Notes: generated by a model from the letters alone, not told the origin. Shown: positions 7,683 to 17,292, numbered from the stretch's first letter. The stretch: 64,000 bases of DNA from Pseudogemmobacter faecipullorum (GCF_020539525.1 NZ_JACDXX010000013.1:1-64000), one strand, 5' to 3'. Numbers and translations: made by a program.

Positions 7683-8651
7683 TCAGCGAGCCAGGACCGA
7701 GCGGTTGCGGCCGCTGCTTTTGGCCGCATAAAGCGCCTGATCGGCACGCAGCAGCCATTCATCGCGGGTCTCGCCCGGGCGATGCTCCGCCACGCCAAGG
7801 CTGAGCGTGACCACACCATTATCGATCATCGCATGACGGCGCCCGGCCAGATCGCTGCGCAGCCGCTCGGCCAGATGCAGCGCATCCGCGCCATCGGTTC
7901 CCGAGAGCAGGATGCCGAATTCCTCGCCGCCAAGGCGGCCAAACGAATCGCCGCGCCGCAGGTTTCGCCGCGCCGTTGTCGCCACCGCTTTCAGCACCTC
8001 ATCGCCGGTCGAATGGCCATAGGTGTCATTGACGGCCTTGAAATGGTCGACATCGAGCATCAGCAGGGTGGCCGTCGCCCCTGTGGCAATCTCGCGGTCA
8101 AGCCGCTCAAGGAAAGCGCGGCGGGTCAGGCTGCCGGTCAGGCTGTCCTGGCGGGCAATCAGCCGCAGCTCGAGCTGCGATATCACCACTTTTGAGAAAT
8201 TCTGCAGCACTGCCTTTTCGGCCTCCGAGAATTCGCGCATCTCGGTGTCAAAAACGCAGATCGCGCCGATATTATAGCCGTCAGGGCTGGTCAGCGGCAC
8301 GCCGAGGTAAGAGCGGATGCTGGCATCGCCGGTCACCGCGTCAAGATGCTGAAATCGACTGTCATGCAGCGCATTGCTGATGGCCATGGGGCCACTGCCG
8401 CGGATCGTGTGATCACAGAAGGTCTGGCGGCGGGGATATTCGCGGCGTTCGGCCCCGGCGGTCGCCTTATTCCATTGCCGGTCGATATCAATCAGGGTGA
8501 TTGAGGCATAGCGGGTGTGGAAGATCGATTTGACCAGGCTGACGATATCGTCGAATTCCTGCTCGGGTTCGGTATCAAGAATCTCATAGCGACGCAGAGC
8601 GGCCATCCGCCCGGCCTCGTCCTCGAGGCGAAACACAGGATCGAGAGTCAA
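7683..8651 (-). CDS. GAF-GGDEF diguanylate cyclase
   Basis: 322 residues. An N-terminal GAF domain covers about residues 20-165. The GGDEF domain covers about 168-322, with signature GGEEF at 241-245 and an RxxD product-inhibition site (R232-D235) directly before it. Both are intact, so it should make c-di-GMP from two GTP with feedback inhibition. There are no membrane segments, so it is cytoplasmic. It overlaps the upstream small gene by 4 bp (ATGA) and points away from the cellulose operon. Because BcsA needs c-di-GMP bound to its PilZ domain, this cyclase is a likely local activator of cellulose synthesis (inference from position). Confidence 0.92.
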   Translation of the reverse strand: MTLDPVFRLEDEAGRMAALRRYEILDTEPEQEFDDIVSLVKSIFHTRYASITLIDIDRQWNKATAGAERREYPRRQTFCDHTIRGSGPMAISNALHDSRFQHLDAVTGDASIRSYLGVPLTSPDGYNIGAICVFDTEMREFSEAEKAVLQNFSKVVISQLELRLIARQDSLTGSLTRRAFLERLDREIATGATATLLMLDVDHFKAVNDTYGHSTGDEVLKAVATTARRNLRRGDSFGRLGGEEFGILLSGTDGADALHLAERLRSDLAGRRHAMIDNGVVTLSLGVAEHRPGETRDEWLLRADQALYAAKSSGRNRSVLAR

Positions 8652-8878
8652 CTGGTCGCCTCCAGGGCCGCAATCAGATCATTGCCGTAGCTCTCCAGCA
8701 GCGAGCTTACAAGAGAGCGGATCATCGCCGGCTCGCGTCCGGCCACCTGCAGCGAGGCCACCAGCCCTTTCAGCAGATCACAATGCTGTTCGAGCACCGG
8801 ATAGAGGCTTTCGGGCAGCATCGCCCAGTCTGGCAATCTGCGGGCCAGCTCTTCGGCAATGACTTTATCTGCTTCCAT
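8648..8878 (-). CDS. Small protein translationally coupled to the diguanylate cyclase
   Basis: 76 residues beginning MEADKVIAEELARRLPDWAML; soluble, mostly helical, acidic. The family is not recognised. Its stop overlaps the cyclase start (ATGA), so the two are made together and may interact, for example as a sensor or inhibitor of the GAF domain; this is guesswork from coupling. The 239-bp gap to bcsN (8879-9117) must hold the two divergent promoters. Confidence 0.65.
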   Translation of the reverse strand: MEADKVIAEELARRLPDWAMLPESLYPVLEQHCDLLKGLVASLQVAGREPAMIRSLVSSLLESYGNDLIAALEATS

Positions 8879-9117
8879 GACAGAGCCTCCGTTGCTGGCG
8901 CATCATCCGTGAAAGCGGGTGCGATCACAACCCGCTGTGGTGCTGGACAGGGCGCTGATTGCGCCGGGGGAATGCGCCCCGGGGTTGATGTGGCTGTGCC
9001 ACGCCGGGAGGCAGAAATATCCTTGATCATTGATTTCTTCATCAAAATCAACTCAACTGCTGGCAGTGCACCTCAGGGTGGCCTTCATAATTATAATGTC
9101 TGATCCGGCCAGGAAGC

Positions 9118-9789
9118 ATGACGAGACGAGCAGTAACGCCCCGCGCTGCCCTGATGGCGGCAGGTATTTTTGCCTGCAGCCTTCTGGCCGGATGCGGATT
9201 TGACCCGGTTAATCTGGTGGTGAACCAGAAGGAAGTCGAAGAGCAGACTCCCTATGTGGCGGTCCCCAATCAGCAGGCCTGGGTTAATCCCGGTGCCGTG
9301 ACCTTTGTGATGCAGCGTGGACTGCTCGGCGGATCTGAGCAGCGCATCGGCCTGCGCAATGCGCTTGAGATTCCCGGCGATAATCAGATGGTTCTGCGCA
9401 GTCGCGCCGGGAATCTTGCTGCAGCCCGGTTCCGCTTTGAGGAGTTTATGACCCGGGTCGGCGGGGCTCCTGCACCGTTTGAGGGGATCACTTCCGGTGA
9501 TCTGCTGACGGCCGAGGATGAGTTCGGGGTCTATCACTGGGCCGAGAAAAACTTTGGCAGCGATATCACCTGTGTCTTTGCCGTGCGCCGGCTGACCTCT
9601 GCTGCGCGTGATCTGCCGGGTGAGGCGCTGGTGCTTGATATCATGCTGCGCAATTGCCTGCGCGGCAGCAGTGCCGAGGCTCTGGCGCCGATCGCGCCGG
9701 AGAGCATCGGTTTCAGCGCCCGCGCCGCGGCTCCCGTTCCCCATGGAACCCGGCTGTTGTCGCCTCTGGCGGCACCCGGGCTGGACTGA
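9118..9789 (+). CDS. bcsN: Cellulose biosynthesis protein BcsN (lipoprotein)
   Basis: 223 residues with a lipoprotein signal: hydrophobic ALMAAGIFACSLLAGC, lipobox LAGC, lipid-modified Cys26. It resembles the alphaproteobacterial BcsN family (CBP_BcsN), often the first gene of cellulose operons in Rhizobiales and Rhodobacterales; its biochemical role is unclear. Position, 51 bp before bcsA in the same orientation, is the strongest support. It is probably periplasmic, attached to a membrane. Confidence 0.72.
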   Translation: MTRRAVTPRAALMAAGIFACSLLAGCGFDPVNLVVNQKEVEEQTPYVAVPNQQAWVNPGAVTFVMQRGLLGGSEQRIGLRNALEIPGDNQMVLRSRAGNLAAARFRFEEFMTRVGGAPAPFEGITSGDLLTAEDEFGVYHWAEKNFGSDITCVFAVRRLTSAARDLPGEALVLDIMLRNCLRGSSAEALAPIAPESIGFSARAAAPVPHGTRLLSPLAAPGLD

Positions 9790-9840
9790 CATCGTGTTGG
9801 CTGAGGCCAGATCTTTCCCGCAGCCCTCTGGAAGGCAGAT

Positions 9841-12168
9841 ATGACGTCCCGGACTCTTCGCAACAGCCTGTTGTTGCTTCTGTGGTTGCTGGCTGTGGCG
9901 CCCGTCATGGTGCTGGCTTCGGTGCCGGTCTCCAATGCGGCTCAGGGGATGCTGGGGCTGGCAGCGGTACTGCTCGTTGTGCTGCTCAAGCCCTTCGCGA
10001 ATAATATCATCTGCCGCATTGCGCTGATGAGCGTGTCGAGCGTGATCGTGCTGCGCTACTGGATCTGGCGGATCACCGCCACGCTGCCGGATCCGGCGCT
10101 GAATATCTCTTTCGTTCTGGCGCTGGTCCTGCTGCTGGTTGAGACCTATTCGATCCTGGTCTTCTTCCTGAATGCCTTCATCAATGCCGATCCGGTCGAG
10201 CGCGCCTTGCCGCCGCGGGTCGCGCCGGAAGATCTGCCCAGTGTCGATATTCTGGTGCCCTCCTATAATGAGCCGACCGAGATGCTGGCGATCACGCTCT
10301 CGGCGGCGAAGAATATGATCTATCCGGCGCGGCTGCGCACCGTGGTGCTTTGCGATGACGGCGGCACCGATCAGCGCTGCAATTCCGCCGATGCGGAACT
10401 GGCGGCGAAATCCCGGGCCCGGCGCGCCGAGCTGCAGGCGCTTTGCGCCGAGCTGGGGGTGATCTATTCCACAAGGGCGAAAAACGAACATGCCAAGGCC
10501 GGCAATATGTCGGCAGCCCTGGCAAAGCTCGATGGCGATCTGGTGGTGGTGTTTGACGCCGACCACGTGCCGAGCCGCGATTTTCTGGCCCGCACCGTCG
10601 GCTATTTCGTCGAGGATCCGAAGCTGTTCCTTGTCCAGACCCCGCATTTCTTCATCAATAAAGACCCGATCGAGCGCAATCTGGATCTGGTCTGCCCGCC
10701 CGAGAATGAGATGTTCTACGGCCGTATCCACCCCGGCCTTGACCGCTGGGGCGGGGCCTTCTTCTGTGGATCGGCTGCGGTTTTGCGCCGTAAGGCGCTG
10801 GATTCGGTGGGCGGCTTTGCCGGTGAGACCATTACCGAAGACGCCGAAACCGCGCTGGAGATCCATTCCAAGGGCTGGCGTTCGCTCTATCTCGACCGCG
10901 CGATGATCGCCGGGCTGCAGCCCGAGACCTTTGCCTCCTTCATCCAGCAGCGCGGCCGCTGGGCCTCGGGCATGATGCAGATGTTCATGCTGAAAAACCC
11001 TTTGTTCCGCAAAGGTCTGCGCCCGCTGCAGCGGCTGTGCTATATCAATTCGATGGCCTTCTGGCTGTTCCCGCTGGTGCGCATGACCTATCTGCTGGCG
11101 CCCCTGGCCTATCTGTTCTTCGGTATCGAGATTTTCGTTACCACCTTCCGCGAGGCCATGGCCTATACGCTCAGCTATATGGCGATCAGCCTCTTGGTGC
11201 AGAGTGCGGTCTTCTCGCGCTATCGCTGGCCGCTGATCTCGGAAATCTATGAGATCGCCCAGGCCCCCTATCTGAGCGGCGCGATCATCCGCACCATTCT
11301 GAAGCCGCGCGGCGCCAAGTTTAACGTGACCGCCAAGGATGAGACCCTGGTCGAGGATTATATCTCGCCGATCGCCGGGCCGCTGCTGGCTTTGTTTGGT
11401 CTGATGCTGGCCGGGGTGCTGGCACTGATCTTCCGCTGGATCGCCTATCCCGGCGATCACAGCGTGCTCTCGGTGGTCGGCACCTGGGCGGTCATCAACT
11501 TCCTGCTGGTCTCGCTGTCGCTGCGCGCCGTCTCTGAAAAGCAGCAGCGCCGGGCCTCGCCCCGGGTTGAGGTGCATGAGACCGGCTCCGCCCGCTGGGA
11601 GGGTATGGGCGAGACCATGGTCCCGGTTGAGGTGTTTGACGTCTCGACCAGCGGCTTGCGGATGCGTCTGGGCAGCCTGCCCCAGGGGGCAAGATTGGCC
11701 GCCAAAGGCGATGAGCTGATCTTCCGCCCCCGCTTTGCCCATGCGCCGCATCTCGAGCGCGACGTGCGCGCGGTGGTGCGGGCGGTGTTTAACGACAGTG
11801 GCAAAGGCACGGCTCTGGGCCTGCAATTCGTGCCCGATCAGCCGATGATCGTGCGCGAGGCTGTGGCGCATATGCTGTTCGGTTCGTCGGAGAACTGGCT
11901 GAAAATCCGCCAGGAAAGCCGGCGCGGCAAAGGGCTGACCATGGGGCTGCTCTATGTGTTCTGGCTGACCCTGACCTCGCTGCCGAAAACCATTGGCGAT
12001 TTCATCCGCGAACCGGCGCGCCGCAGGAAGGCCTCGCTCTATGAGAAACAGGCGCCAAAACCGGCGCATCTGGTGGCTTTCGGTGCGGATTTCGATACCG
12101 AGGAATACCGCAATGCCGCGATGCGGCTGACCCCTGAGGCCTTTATTGGTGTGGAGAAGGGGCAATGA
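9841..12168 (+). CDS. bcsA: Cellulose synthase catalytic subunit (UDP-forming)
   Basis: 775 residues. It polymerises glucose from UDP-glucose into beta-1,4-glucan and threads the chain through the inner membrane. GT2 motifs are complete: DDG near residue 172, DAD (239-241), TED (332-334) and QQRGRW (369-374). Several hydrophobic segments precede and follow the catalytic domain. The C-terminal PilZ domain has RxxxR (R571-R575) and DVSTSG (600-605), so c-di-GMP activation is expected. Its stop overlaps the bcsB start by 4 bp. Length and layout match the Rhodobacter enzyme of known structure. Confidence 0.97.
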   Translation: MTSRTLRNSLLLLLWLLAVAPVMVLASVPVSNAAQGMLGLAAVLLVVLLKPFANNIICRIALMSVSSVIVLRYWIWRITATLPDPALNISFVLALVLLLVETYSILVFFLNAFINADPVERALPPRVAPEDLPSVDILVPSYNEPTEMLAITLSAAKNMIYPARLRTVVLCDDGGTDQRCNSADAELAAKSRARRAELQALCAELGVIYSTRAKNEHAKAGNMSAALAKLDGDLVVVFDADHVPSRDFLARTVGYFVEDPKLFLVQTPHFFINKDPIERNLDLVCPPENEMFYGRIHPGLDRWGGAFFCGSAAVLRRKALDSVGGFAGETITEDAETALEIHSKGWRSLYLDRAMIAGLQPETFASFIQQRGRWASGMMQMFMLKNPLFRKGLRPLQRLCYINSMAFWLFPLVRMTYLLAPLAYLFFGIEIFVTTFREAMAYTLSYMAISLLVQSAVFSRYRWPLISEIYEIAQAPYLSGAIIRTILKPRGAKFNVTAKDETLVEDYISPIAGPLLALFGLMLAGVLALIFRWIAYPGDHSVLSVVGTWAVINFLLVSLSLRAVSEKQQRRASPRVEVHETGSARWEGMGETMVPVEVFDVSTSGLRMRLGSLPQGARLAAKGDELIFRPRFAHAPHLERDVRAVVRAVFNDSGKGTALGLQFVPDQPMIVREAVAHMLFGSSENWLKIRQESRRGKGLTMGLLYVFWLTLTSLPKTIGDFIREPARRRKASLYEKQAPKPAHLVAFGADFDTEEYRNAAMRLTPEAFIGVEKGQ

Positions 12169-14579
12169 GGCTGCGCCTGCTGAACACCCGCCCGCTGCTT
12201 CTTGCGCTGACCGCCTGCAATGTGCTGGCTCTGAGTGCGGGCCTGTCCGGGGCCCAGGAAAGCGACGCACCGCTGATTGCTTTGCCGCAGGGGGCTGCAG
12301 CTGTGCCGCTGGCGCAAACGCCTGCCGCCCCTGCCGCAGGCGAGGGCGAAGCGCTGCTGATCCGGCTGGCACCGGCTGGCGAGGAGGCTTCGGTGCCGGG
12401 GGCCGGGGGCGAAGGCGAAACCACGCTGCCCTCTGAGCCCGACCCGGCCAGCCTTCTCGTCGAGCGCGACCGCGCCCTGGCCGGGGGGAATGGTGATGCG
12501 GACAGCTGGCTGCTGGCGCCGCGTCCGGCCCTGCCGCTGCCCGAGGGGGTGAAAATGGGCGCAAGCCTGGTCGCGCCGGGCATTCTGCGGCTGAGCGGTG
12601 AAACCGCCTCGACCGAATTGCTGATCGATCTGCCGCCCGGGGCACCGCTGCCCGAGGCGCTGGAGCTGACCCTGCATTCCTCGGTCAATGTGCTCTCGGA
12701 ACAGGCCTCAATGCAGGTCACGATCAACGGTGCAGAACCCCTCCGGCTGGAGCTGAATGCGCTGGGCAATTTTACCGGCTACAGCCTGCCGACCAGGGCG
12801 CTGCAGCCTGGCCGGAACCATATCCTGCTGGATCTGGTCCAGCCGCACCGGATTTTCTGTGGCCCGGAAGCCAGTTTCGGGGTCTGGACCGAGATCAACC
12901 TGGCGCAGAGTGGCCTGCGCCTTCCAGGCACGGCACTGACCGCGGATGCGGCGGGCTTTGCCCTTGCCGCGCAAAGCCAGGCTGCGCGCGGGCAGAGCAT
13001 TGAACTGCTGACCGGTCCCGGCGCCGATCCGGTGATGCTGCGCCAGCTGGCCGAAAATCTGGTGCATGCGCTTGGCCCGGGCAGCCGGGTGGAACAGCGC
13101 TCTTATTACAGTCTCGGCCTGCCGCGCCTTGCTTCTGTGGCGCTGATTGCCTCAGATCAGAACCAGGCAACGATCCGGCGTGGTGCCGAGGGCGGCATTG
13201 TGCTGCAGGTCGAGCATCAGAACGGCAGCCTGCCCGATCTGAGCGCGATCCTCGGCGCTTTTCCTGAAAGCCCCGATACCCGGCCTCCGGCGCTGCGTCC
13301 TGGCATTGCTACCAGGCTCGCCATGCTGGGCAGCGCTGATATAATCGGCAATACCCATTACTTCCGCCGCGATATTCCTTTCAGCCTGCCGGCCGACTGG
13401 CTGCTGATGGCCAATCAGAAGGCGCGGCTGGATCTGGAATATGGCTTCGCCAGAGGCCTGCCCCAGGGGGCGATTTTGCTGGTCAAGGTGAATGACCAGA
13501 CCGTGCGTCTGCTGCCGCTCGATCAGGAGGGTGGCGAGATCAAGCCGGTGCTGCAGGTCGGGTTTAACGCCAATCTCCTGCATCCGGGGCGCAATTATCT
13601 GTCCTTTGAGATGATGGTGCCGGGCAATCCGCCCGAAGCCGCCTGTCAGATCCGCCGCGCTGATATGCTGGTGGTGCTGAGCAGCAGCCGCCTGACCGTG
13701 CCGCCTTCGCCCTCGATGGTTCTGCCCGGGCTTGCGGCGGTGCTGATGCGCCTTGACCCGGCGGCGGTCAGCGCTTTGCCCGACAGCCAGGATCCCGCAG
13801 GAGCGGCGGAAAAGGCGATGACGATCGCCCTTGCGCTGGACCCGACGCTGGAAGCCTCAGAACTGGCCCGGCTGCAGGTGGTGAGCATTGCTGATTTCGC
13901 CAGCGTGCCGCTGGAAGAGGCGGGGATCAGCCTTGCGCAGATCCAGGGCGTGCTGTTCCCGGCCCCCGCCGCCCTGGCGGATCCGGCAGCAATGGCAAAA
14001 CCGGTTCCGGCGGCTGGTCGCGCCGAACGGGCACGCTTTATCCTGAACGAGGAAGAGGCGCAGAGCGATCCGTCGCCGGGCAGTGATGAGGGCTTCATCA
14101 CCGGTATCTGGAACAGCCTGTCGCCGCGGGCCTGGATCCTGCGCGAGGCGCGGGCGCTGCGCGACAGCGCTTTTGTCGGATCGCAGCAAAGCCTGACGCA
14201 TTGGATGGAGGGCCGTTCAGGCGAGGCCTTGCTGCTGCGTCCGGATTATCAGCAGCCGGGCGATCTGTGGCTGCTGCTCGGCCCTTCGGCCAGCGCGGCT
14301 GAGGTGGGTAAGGCGCTCAATACGCTGCGCGCTGACGCCCTGGCCCAGGGCGAGGCTGCTTTATTGCAGGCGGATGGCAGCTGGCAGATCTGGTCGCCGA
14401 TCCGGCCGCCCCGGCTGCTGGAAGAACCCGACTTCAGGGGCTGGCGCACGGCCCTTGGCAATTTTGCCTCCTGGTCGCCGCTGTTGTTCACTTTGTCCTT
14501 GCTGGGCCTTGCACTGCTGTCCGGCCTGCCTGCCTTGCTGTATATTCTGCTCAGCCGCCGCCGGCCGGAGGAAAAATGA
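12165..14579 (+). CDS. bcsB: Cellulose synthase subunit BcsB
   Basis: 804 residues. N-terminal signal sequence (LALTACNVLALSAGLSGA), then a long Ala/Pro-rich linker to about residue 110, then periplasmic carbohydrate-binding and flavodoxin-like domains, and a single C-terminal anchor (LLFTLSLLGLALLSGLPALL) followed by SRRR. BcsB holds BcsA active and guides the glucan across the periplasm. Overlaps of 4 bp with bcsA and bcsZ make this a tightly coupled operon. The linker is longer than in enteric BcsB; otherwise ordinary. Confidence 0.95.
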   Translation: MRLRLLNTRPLLLALTACNVLALSAGLSGAQESDAPLIALPQGAAAVPLAQTPAAPAAGEGEALLIRLAPAGEEASVPGAGGEGETTLPSEPDPASLLVERDRALAGGNGDADSWLLAPRPALPLPEGVKMGASLVAPGILRLSGETASTELLIDLPPGAPLPEALELTLHSSVNVLSEQASMQVTINGAEPLRLELNALGNFTGYSLPTRALQPGRNHILLDLVQPHRIFCGPEASFGVWTEINLAQSGLRLPGTALTADAAGFALAAQSQAARGQSIELLTGPGADPVMLRQLAENLVHALGPGSRVEQRSYYSLGLPRLASVALIASDQNQATIRRGAEGGIVLQVEHQNGSLPDLSAILGAFPESPDTRPPALRPGIATRLAMLGSADIIGNTHYFRRDIPFSLPADWLLMANQKARLDLEYGFARGLPQGAILLVKVNDQTVRLLPLDQEGGEIKPVLQVGFNANLLHPGRNYLSFEMMVPGNPPEAACQIRRADMLVVLSSSRLTVPPSPSMVLPGLAAVLMRLDPAAVSALPDSQDPAGAAEKAMTIALALDPTLEASELARLQVVSIADFASVPLEEAGISLAQIQGVLFPAPAALADPAAMAKPVPAAGRAERARFILNEEEAQSDPSPGSDEGFITGIWNSLSPRAWILREARALRDSAFVGSQQSLTHWMEGRSGEALLLRPDYQQPGDLWLLLGPSASAAEVGKALNTLRADALAQGEAALLQADGSWQIWSPIRPPRLLEEPDFRGWRTALGNFASWSPLLFTLSLLGLALLSGLPALLYILLSRRRPEEK

Positions 14580-15664
14580 ACCGCCGCTCTTTCATTGCAG
14601 CCTCGCTTTCCGCCCCGCTGATCGGGGCGTCTGCGACTGCCGGAGCATCCTCGGCAAGCGCCCTGGCCCTGACCTCCGATCATCCGCTTCAGGCCAGCTG
14701 GGCGGCCTGGAAGGCGCTCTGCCTGTCGCCAGAGGGGCGGGTGATTGACGGCTTTCAGGGCAATTCCAGCCATTCTGAGGGCCAGGGCTATGGGCTGGCG
14801 CTGGCCGCTGCCTTTGGCGATGCGGCTGCCGCAGATCTGATCATCCGCTGGACCGAGGCCAGTCTGGCTCGTCAGGAAGAGGGGCTGTTGTCCTGGCGCT
14901 GGCGGCCTGAGGCCTCGCCCCATGTCACCGACCGCAATAATGCCAGTGATGGCGATCTGTTCTATGCCTGGGGCCTGGTGCGTGCCGCTGGCCTTGGCGA
15001 GGCAGAGCCGCGGCTCGAGCGGGCGGGCGCGATCTGCAGGGCGCTGCTGCGCTATTGCACCGCGCCGCATCCCGATGGTTCCGGGCGGCCGGTGCTTTTG
15101 CCGGGGATTGCCGGTTTTCGTCGCAGCGAGGGGATTGTGATCAACCCCTCCTATACAATGGGCCTTGCACTGCGCGACCTCGCCAGGGCCTGCCAGATGC
15201 CCGAACTGCACCGGCTTGCCGATAGCGGCGAGGCGCTGGTGGCAGAGCTGGCCGATCGTGGTCCGGTGCCCGACTGGGTTTTGCTGACCGTAACAGGCCT
15301 GATGGAGGCACCAGCGCCCTTTTCGGGAGTTTCGGGTTATGAGGCCGTGCGGGTGCCGCTTTTCGCGCTCTGGTCGGGACAGCCGCAAAATCCTTCGGTG
15401 CAGCGCTATGCGGCGCTGATGAAAGCCGCAGGACAGAACGGCGGCACCCCTACCGTGTTCAACCCGGCGGGCGGCAGCGTATTTGAGCGCAGCAGCCATG
15501 CCGGTTACGCCGCGGTTGCCGCACTTGCCGCCTGTGCGGTGGCGGATGAGGTTGGATCGCTGATGCCGGTGTTTAACACCGATCAGCCCTATTACCCGGC
15601 CACGCTGCATCTGATGGCGCTGGTTATTCAGGTCACCACTTATCCGAAATGTGTGCCGATATGA
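14576..15664 (+). CDS. bcsZ: Periplasmic endo-1,4-glucanase BcsZ (GH8)
   Basis: 362 residues. A signal with NRRSFIAAS resembles a twin-arginine export signal, with a following hydrophobic stretch. The GH8 acid residue lies in SEGQGYGLAL near residue 67 and a second conserved acid in NNASDGDLFYAWGL. The enzyme trims or edits nascent cellulose in the periplasm, which affects yield and fibre order. It overlaps bcsB and the TPR gene by 4 bp each. Length is normal for BcsZ. Confidence 0.95.
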   Translation: MNRRSFIAASLSAPLIGASATAGASSASALALTSDHPLQASWAAWKALCLSPEGRVIDGFQGNSSHSEGQGYGLALAAAFGDAAAADLIIRWTEASLARQEEGLLSWRWRPEASPHVTDRNNASDGDLFYAWGLVRAAGLGEAEPRLERAGAICRALLRYCTAPHPDGSGRPVLLPGIAGFRRSEGIVINPSYTMGLALRDLARACQMPELHRLADSGEALVAELADRGPVPDWVLLTVTGLMEAPAPFSGVSGYEAVRVPLFALWSGQPQNPSVQRYAALMKAAGQNGGTPTVFNPAGGSVFERSSHAGYAAVAALAACAVADEVGSLMPVFNTDQPYYPATLHLMALVIQVTTYPKCVPI

Positions 15665-17079
15665 TCCGATCCCTGCTGATTTGCGCCCTGCTCTGCAGCA
15701 TGGCCGGAGCCTCCTTCGCCCAGCAAAGCCAGCCGGGGGCGCAGGGCGCTGCGGCAGAACCGGCGGCGGATGAGTTTCTGGCGCTGAATTTTTATGTGCA
15801 GCAGGGCGATCAGCCGGCGATCGCGGCTGAGCTGCGCCGGCTGCAGCTGAAATATCCGGGCTGGCGGCCCCCGGCCGATCTGACCCGGCTGAGCGTGACC
15901 GAGCCCTCCTCGGAGATTGATGAGGTCTACCGGCTGATCGCGGCCGGCCGCCATGAAGAGGCCCGCAAGGCGATCGCGGCGGCAAAGGTAAGCTATCCGA
16001 CCTGGCAGCCGCCGGCTGCTATGCTGGCGCTGCTCGAGACCTCAGAAGGGCAGGCGCGGCTCGATGCGGCTATGGCCTCGGGCAATCTGCAGCGGATGCT
16101 CGGCATTGTGGGTGAAGTGCCGGGGTTGCTGCGCTGTGACCGGATCAACAATGCCTGGCGCATCGCCGAGGCGCAGGCCGGGGCAGGGCGCAAGGCCGAT
16201 GCGCTTGGCACCTATCGCGCCGTCGCCTCGGCCTGTGTCGATCCCGCCGAGCTGGTGGCGACGCTGGAGAAAGCCGACAGCGTCGCCGATGAGGCCGAAA
16301 TCCTCGCTTTGATCGCTGCGGTTGAGGCACGTCTGCCCGCCATGCAGCCCGAGCTGGAGCGGCTGCGTAAACAGCTGCTGGCCGGGCGTGGTAAAATCGA
16401 CATTCCCGCTGCAGCTGTGAAACCTGATGCCAGGGCTGCCGCGACTGCTGCGCCAAAGGAGAAGGCTGCAGAGCCGAAAGCTGCCGCTGCCCCTGCTGCT
16501 GTAGCGGCGGGCGGCTCGGGGGCGGCGGTCTCCTCCTCTTCGGTCCAGGCCGCCTTTGCAGCCGGTGACTGGGCGCGCTGCCTTGCGCTCTCCAGTGGCT
16601 CGCGCCAGACCGGGGTGCTCTATCAGCGCGGCTGGTGCGCCTATAACAGCGATCAGCCGATGGAAGCGGTCAATGCCTTCCGCGCGGCGCTTGGCGGCAG
16701 GCTCAGCGGTGATCAGCGCCGGGATGCTGCCTATGGCATCGCGCTGGCCTATCTGAAAATGGGCATGTCCGAAGAGGCATCGCGCCTCGCTGTCAGCACC
16801 GATTTCACCCGCAAGCAGCGTATTGATATCGAGCGCCAGATCCTCGATCAGCGCGGGGTCAATGCCTATAAACGGCGCGACTACCGGGCGGCGATCAGCT
16901 ATTTCAACGCGCTGGAAGAGCTGACCGGCGGCATCCGCCGCGATCTCGCGCTGCTGCGCGCCTATGCCTATCTGAACGGCGGCAACCGCGATGAGGCGCG
17001 GCGCCAGTTCCAGAAGCTGAACCGTGAACTTTCGACCAGCGAGACCCGCCGCGGATTGCAGGCCACCAGCGGCGGCTGA
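15661..17079 (+). CDS. TPR protein of the cellulose operon (BcsC-like N-part, no barrel)
   Basis: 472 residues from ATG 15661, which overlaps the bcsZ stop (ATGA) and gives a good signal peptide (SLLICALLCSMAGASFA); an ATG 12 bp earlier would spoil it. Two helical repeat blocks, about 30-245 and 300-465, are joined by an Ala/Lys/Pro-rich linker. The C-terminal block has clear TPR spacing (GVNAYKRRDYRAAISYFNAL). BcsC proteins have periplasmic TPRs followed by a 16-strand barrel; here the protein ends after the TPRs, so the outer-membrane channel is absent. It is the last gene before a strong terminator. Confidence 0.8.
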   Translation: MIRSLLICALLCSMAGASFAQQSQPGAQGAAAEPAADEFLALNFYVQQGDQPAIAAELRRLQLKYPGWRPPADLTRLSVTEPSSEIDEVYRLIAAGRHEEARKAIAAAKVSYPTWQPPAAMLALLETSEGQARLDAAMASGNLQRMLGIVGEVPGLLRCDRINNAWRIAEAQAGAGRKADALGTYRAVASACVDPAELVATLEKADSVADEAEILALIAAVEARLPAMQPELERLRKQLLAGRGKIDIPAAAVKPDARAAATAAPKEKAAEPKAAAAPAAVAAGGSGAAVSSSSVQAAFAAGDWARCLALSSGSRQTGVLYQRGWCAYNSDQPMEAVNAFRAALGGRLSGDQRRDAAYGIALAYLKMGMSEEASRLAVSTDFTRKQRIDIERQILDQRGVNAYKRRDYRAAISYFNALEELTGGIRRDLALLRAYAYLNGGNRDEARRQFQKLNRELSTSETRRGLQATSGG

Positions 17080-17107
17080 ACAGCTCAGCCCTCAGCCCTC
17101 AGCCACA

Positions 17108-17140
17108 TAAAAAAACCGGCGTCCGACGCCGGTTTTTTTA
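17108..17140 (+). terminator. Intrinsic terminator of the bcs operon
   Basis: Perfect GC-rich stem aaccggcgtc-cgacgccggtt with a T7 run on the plus strand (and A7 before the stem), 28 bp after the TPR gene stop. Confidence 0.9.
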
Positions 17141-17170
17141 TGCTATATTCGGGGCAGCGGACAACGAACT

Positions 17171-17210
17171 CTCCCCATCAGCAGCAAGGCTGACGGGGAG
17201 ATGATTTTTA
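17171..17210. terminator. Possible second terminator hairpin
   Basis: Stem ctccccatcagc / gctgacggggag (one mismatch) with a 6-nt loop, followed by atgattttta. It lies between the bcs operon and parE; direction is unclear and the T run is weak. Confidence 0.4.
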
Positions 17211-17292
17211 TAAAACGGTGTAATGGCGGAGAGGGTGGGCCTGATATCCAACCTTCTCCATCAACGGAAACCGCCAACGGCTCATGCAAGCA

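Noticed and set aside
9091-12645. A 1184-codon open frame on the minus strand
   Set aside because: It is the antisense of bcsA and bcsB in GC-rich DNA; composition (Gln/Arg/His-rich) is that of a shadow frame, with no domain.
16440-16560. Ala/Lys/Pro-rich repeats in the TPR gene as a DNA repeat array
   Set aside because: Low-complexity linker coding for protein; no regular unit length.
17223-17230. tggcggag, same as the first 8 bases of the tRNA-Ser 3' end, considered as an attachment repeat
   Set aside because: Only 8 bp match and similarity stops at once; expected by chance in this base composition.
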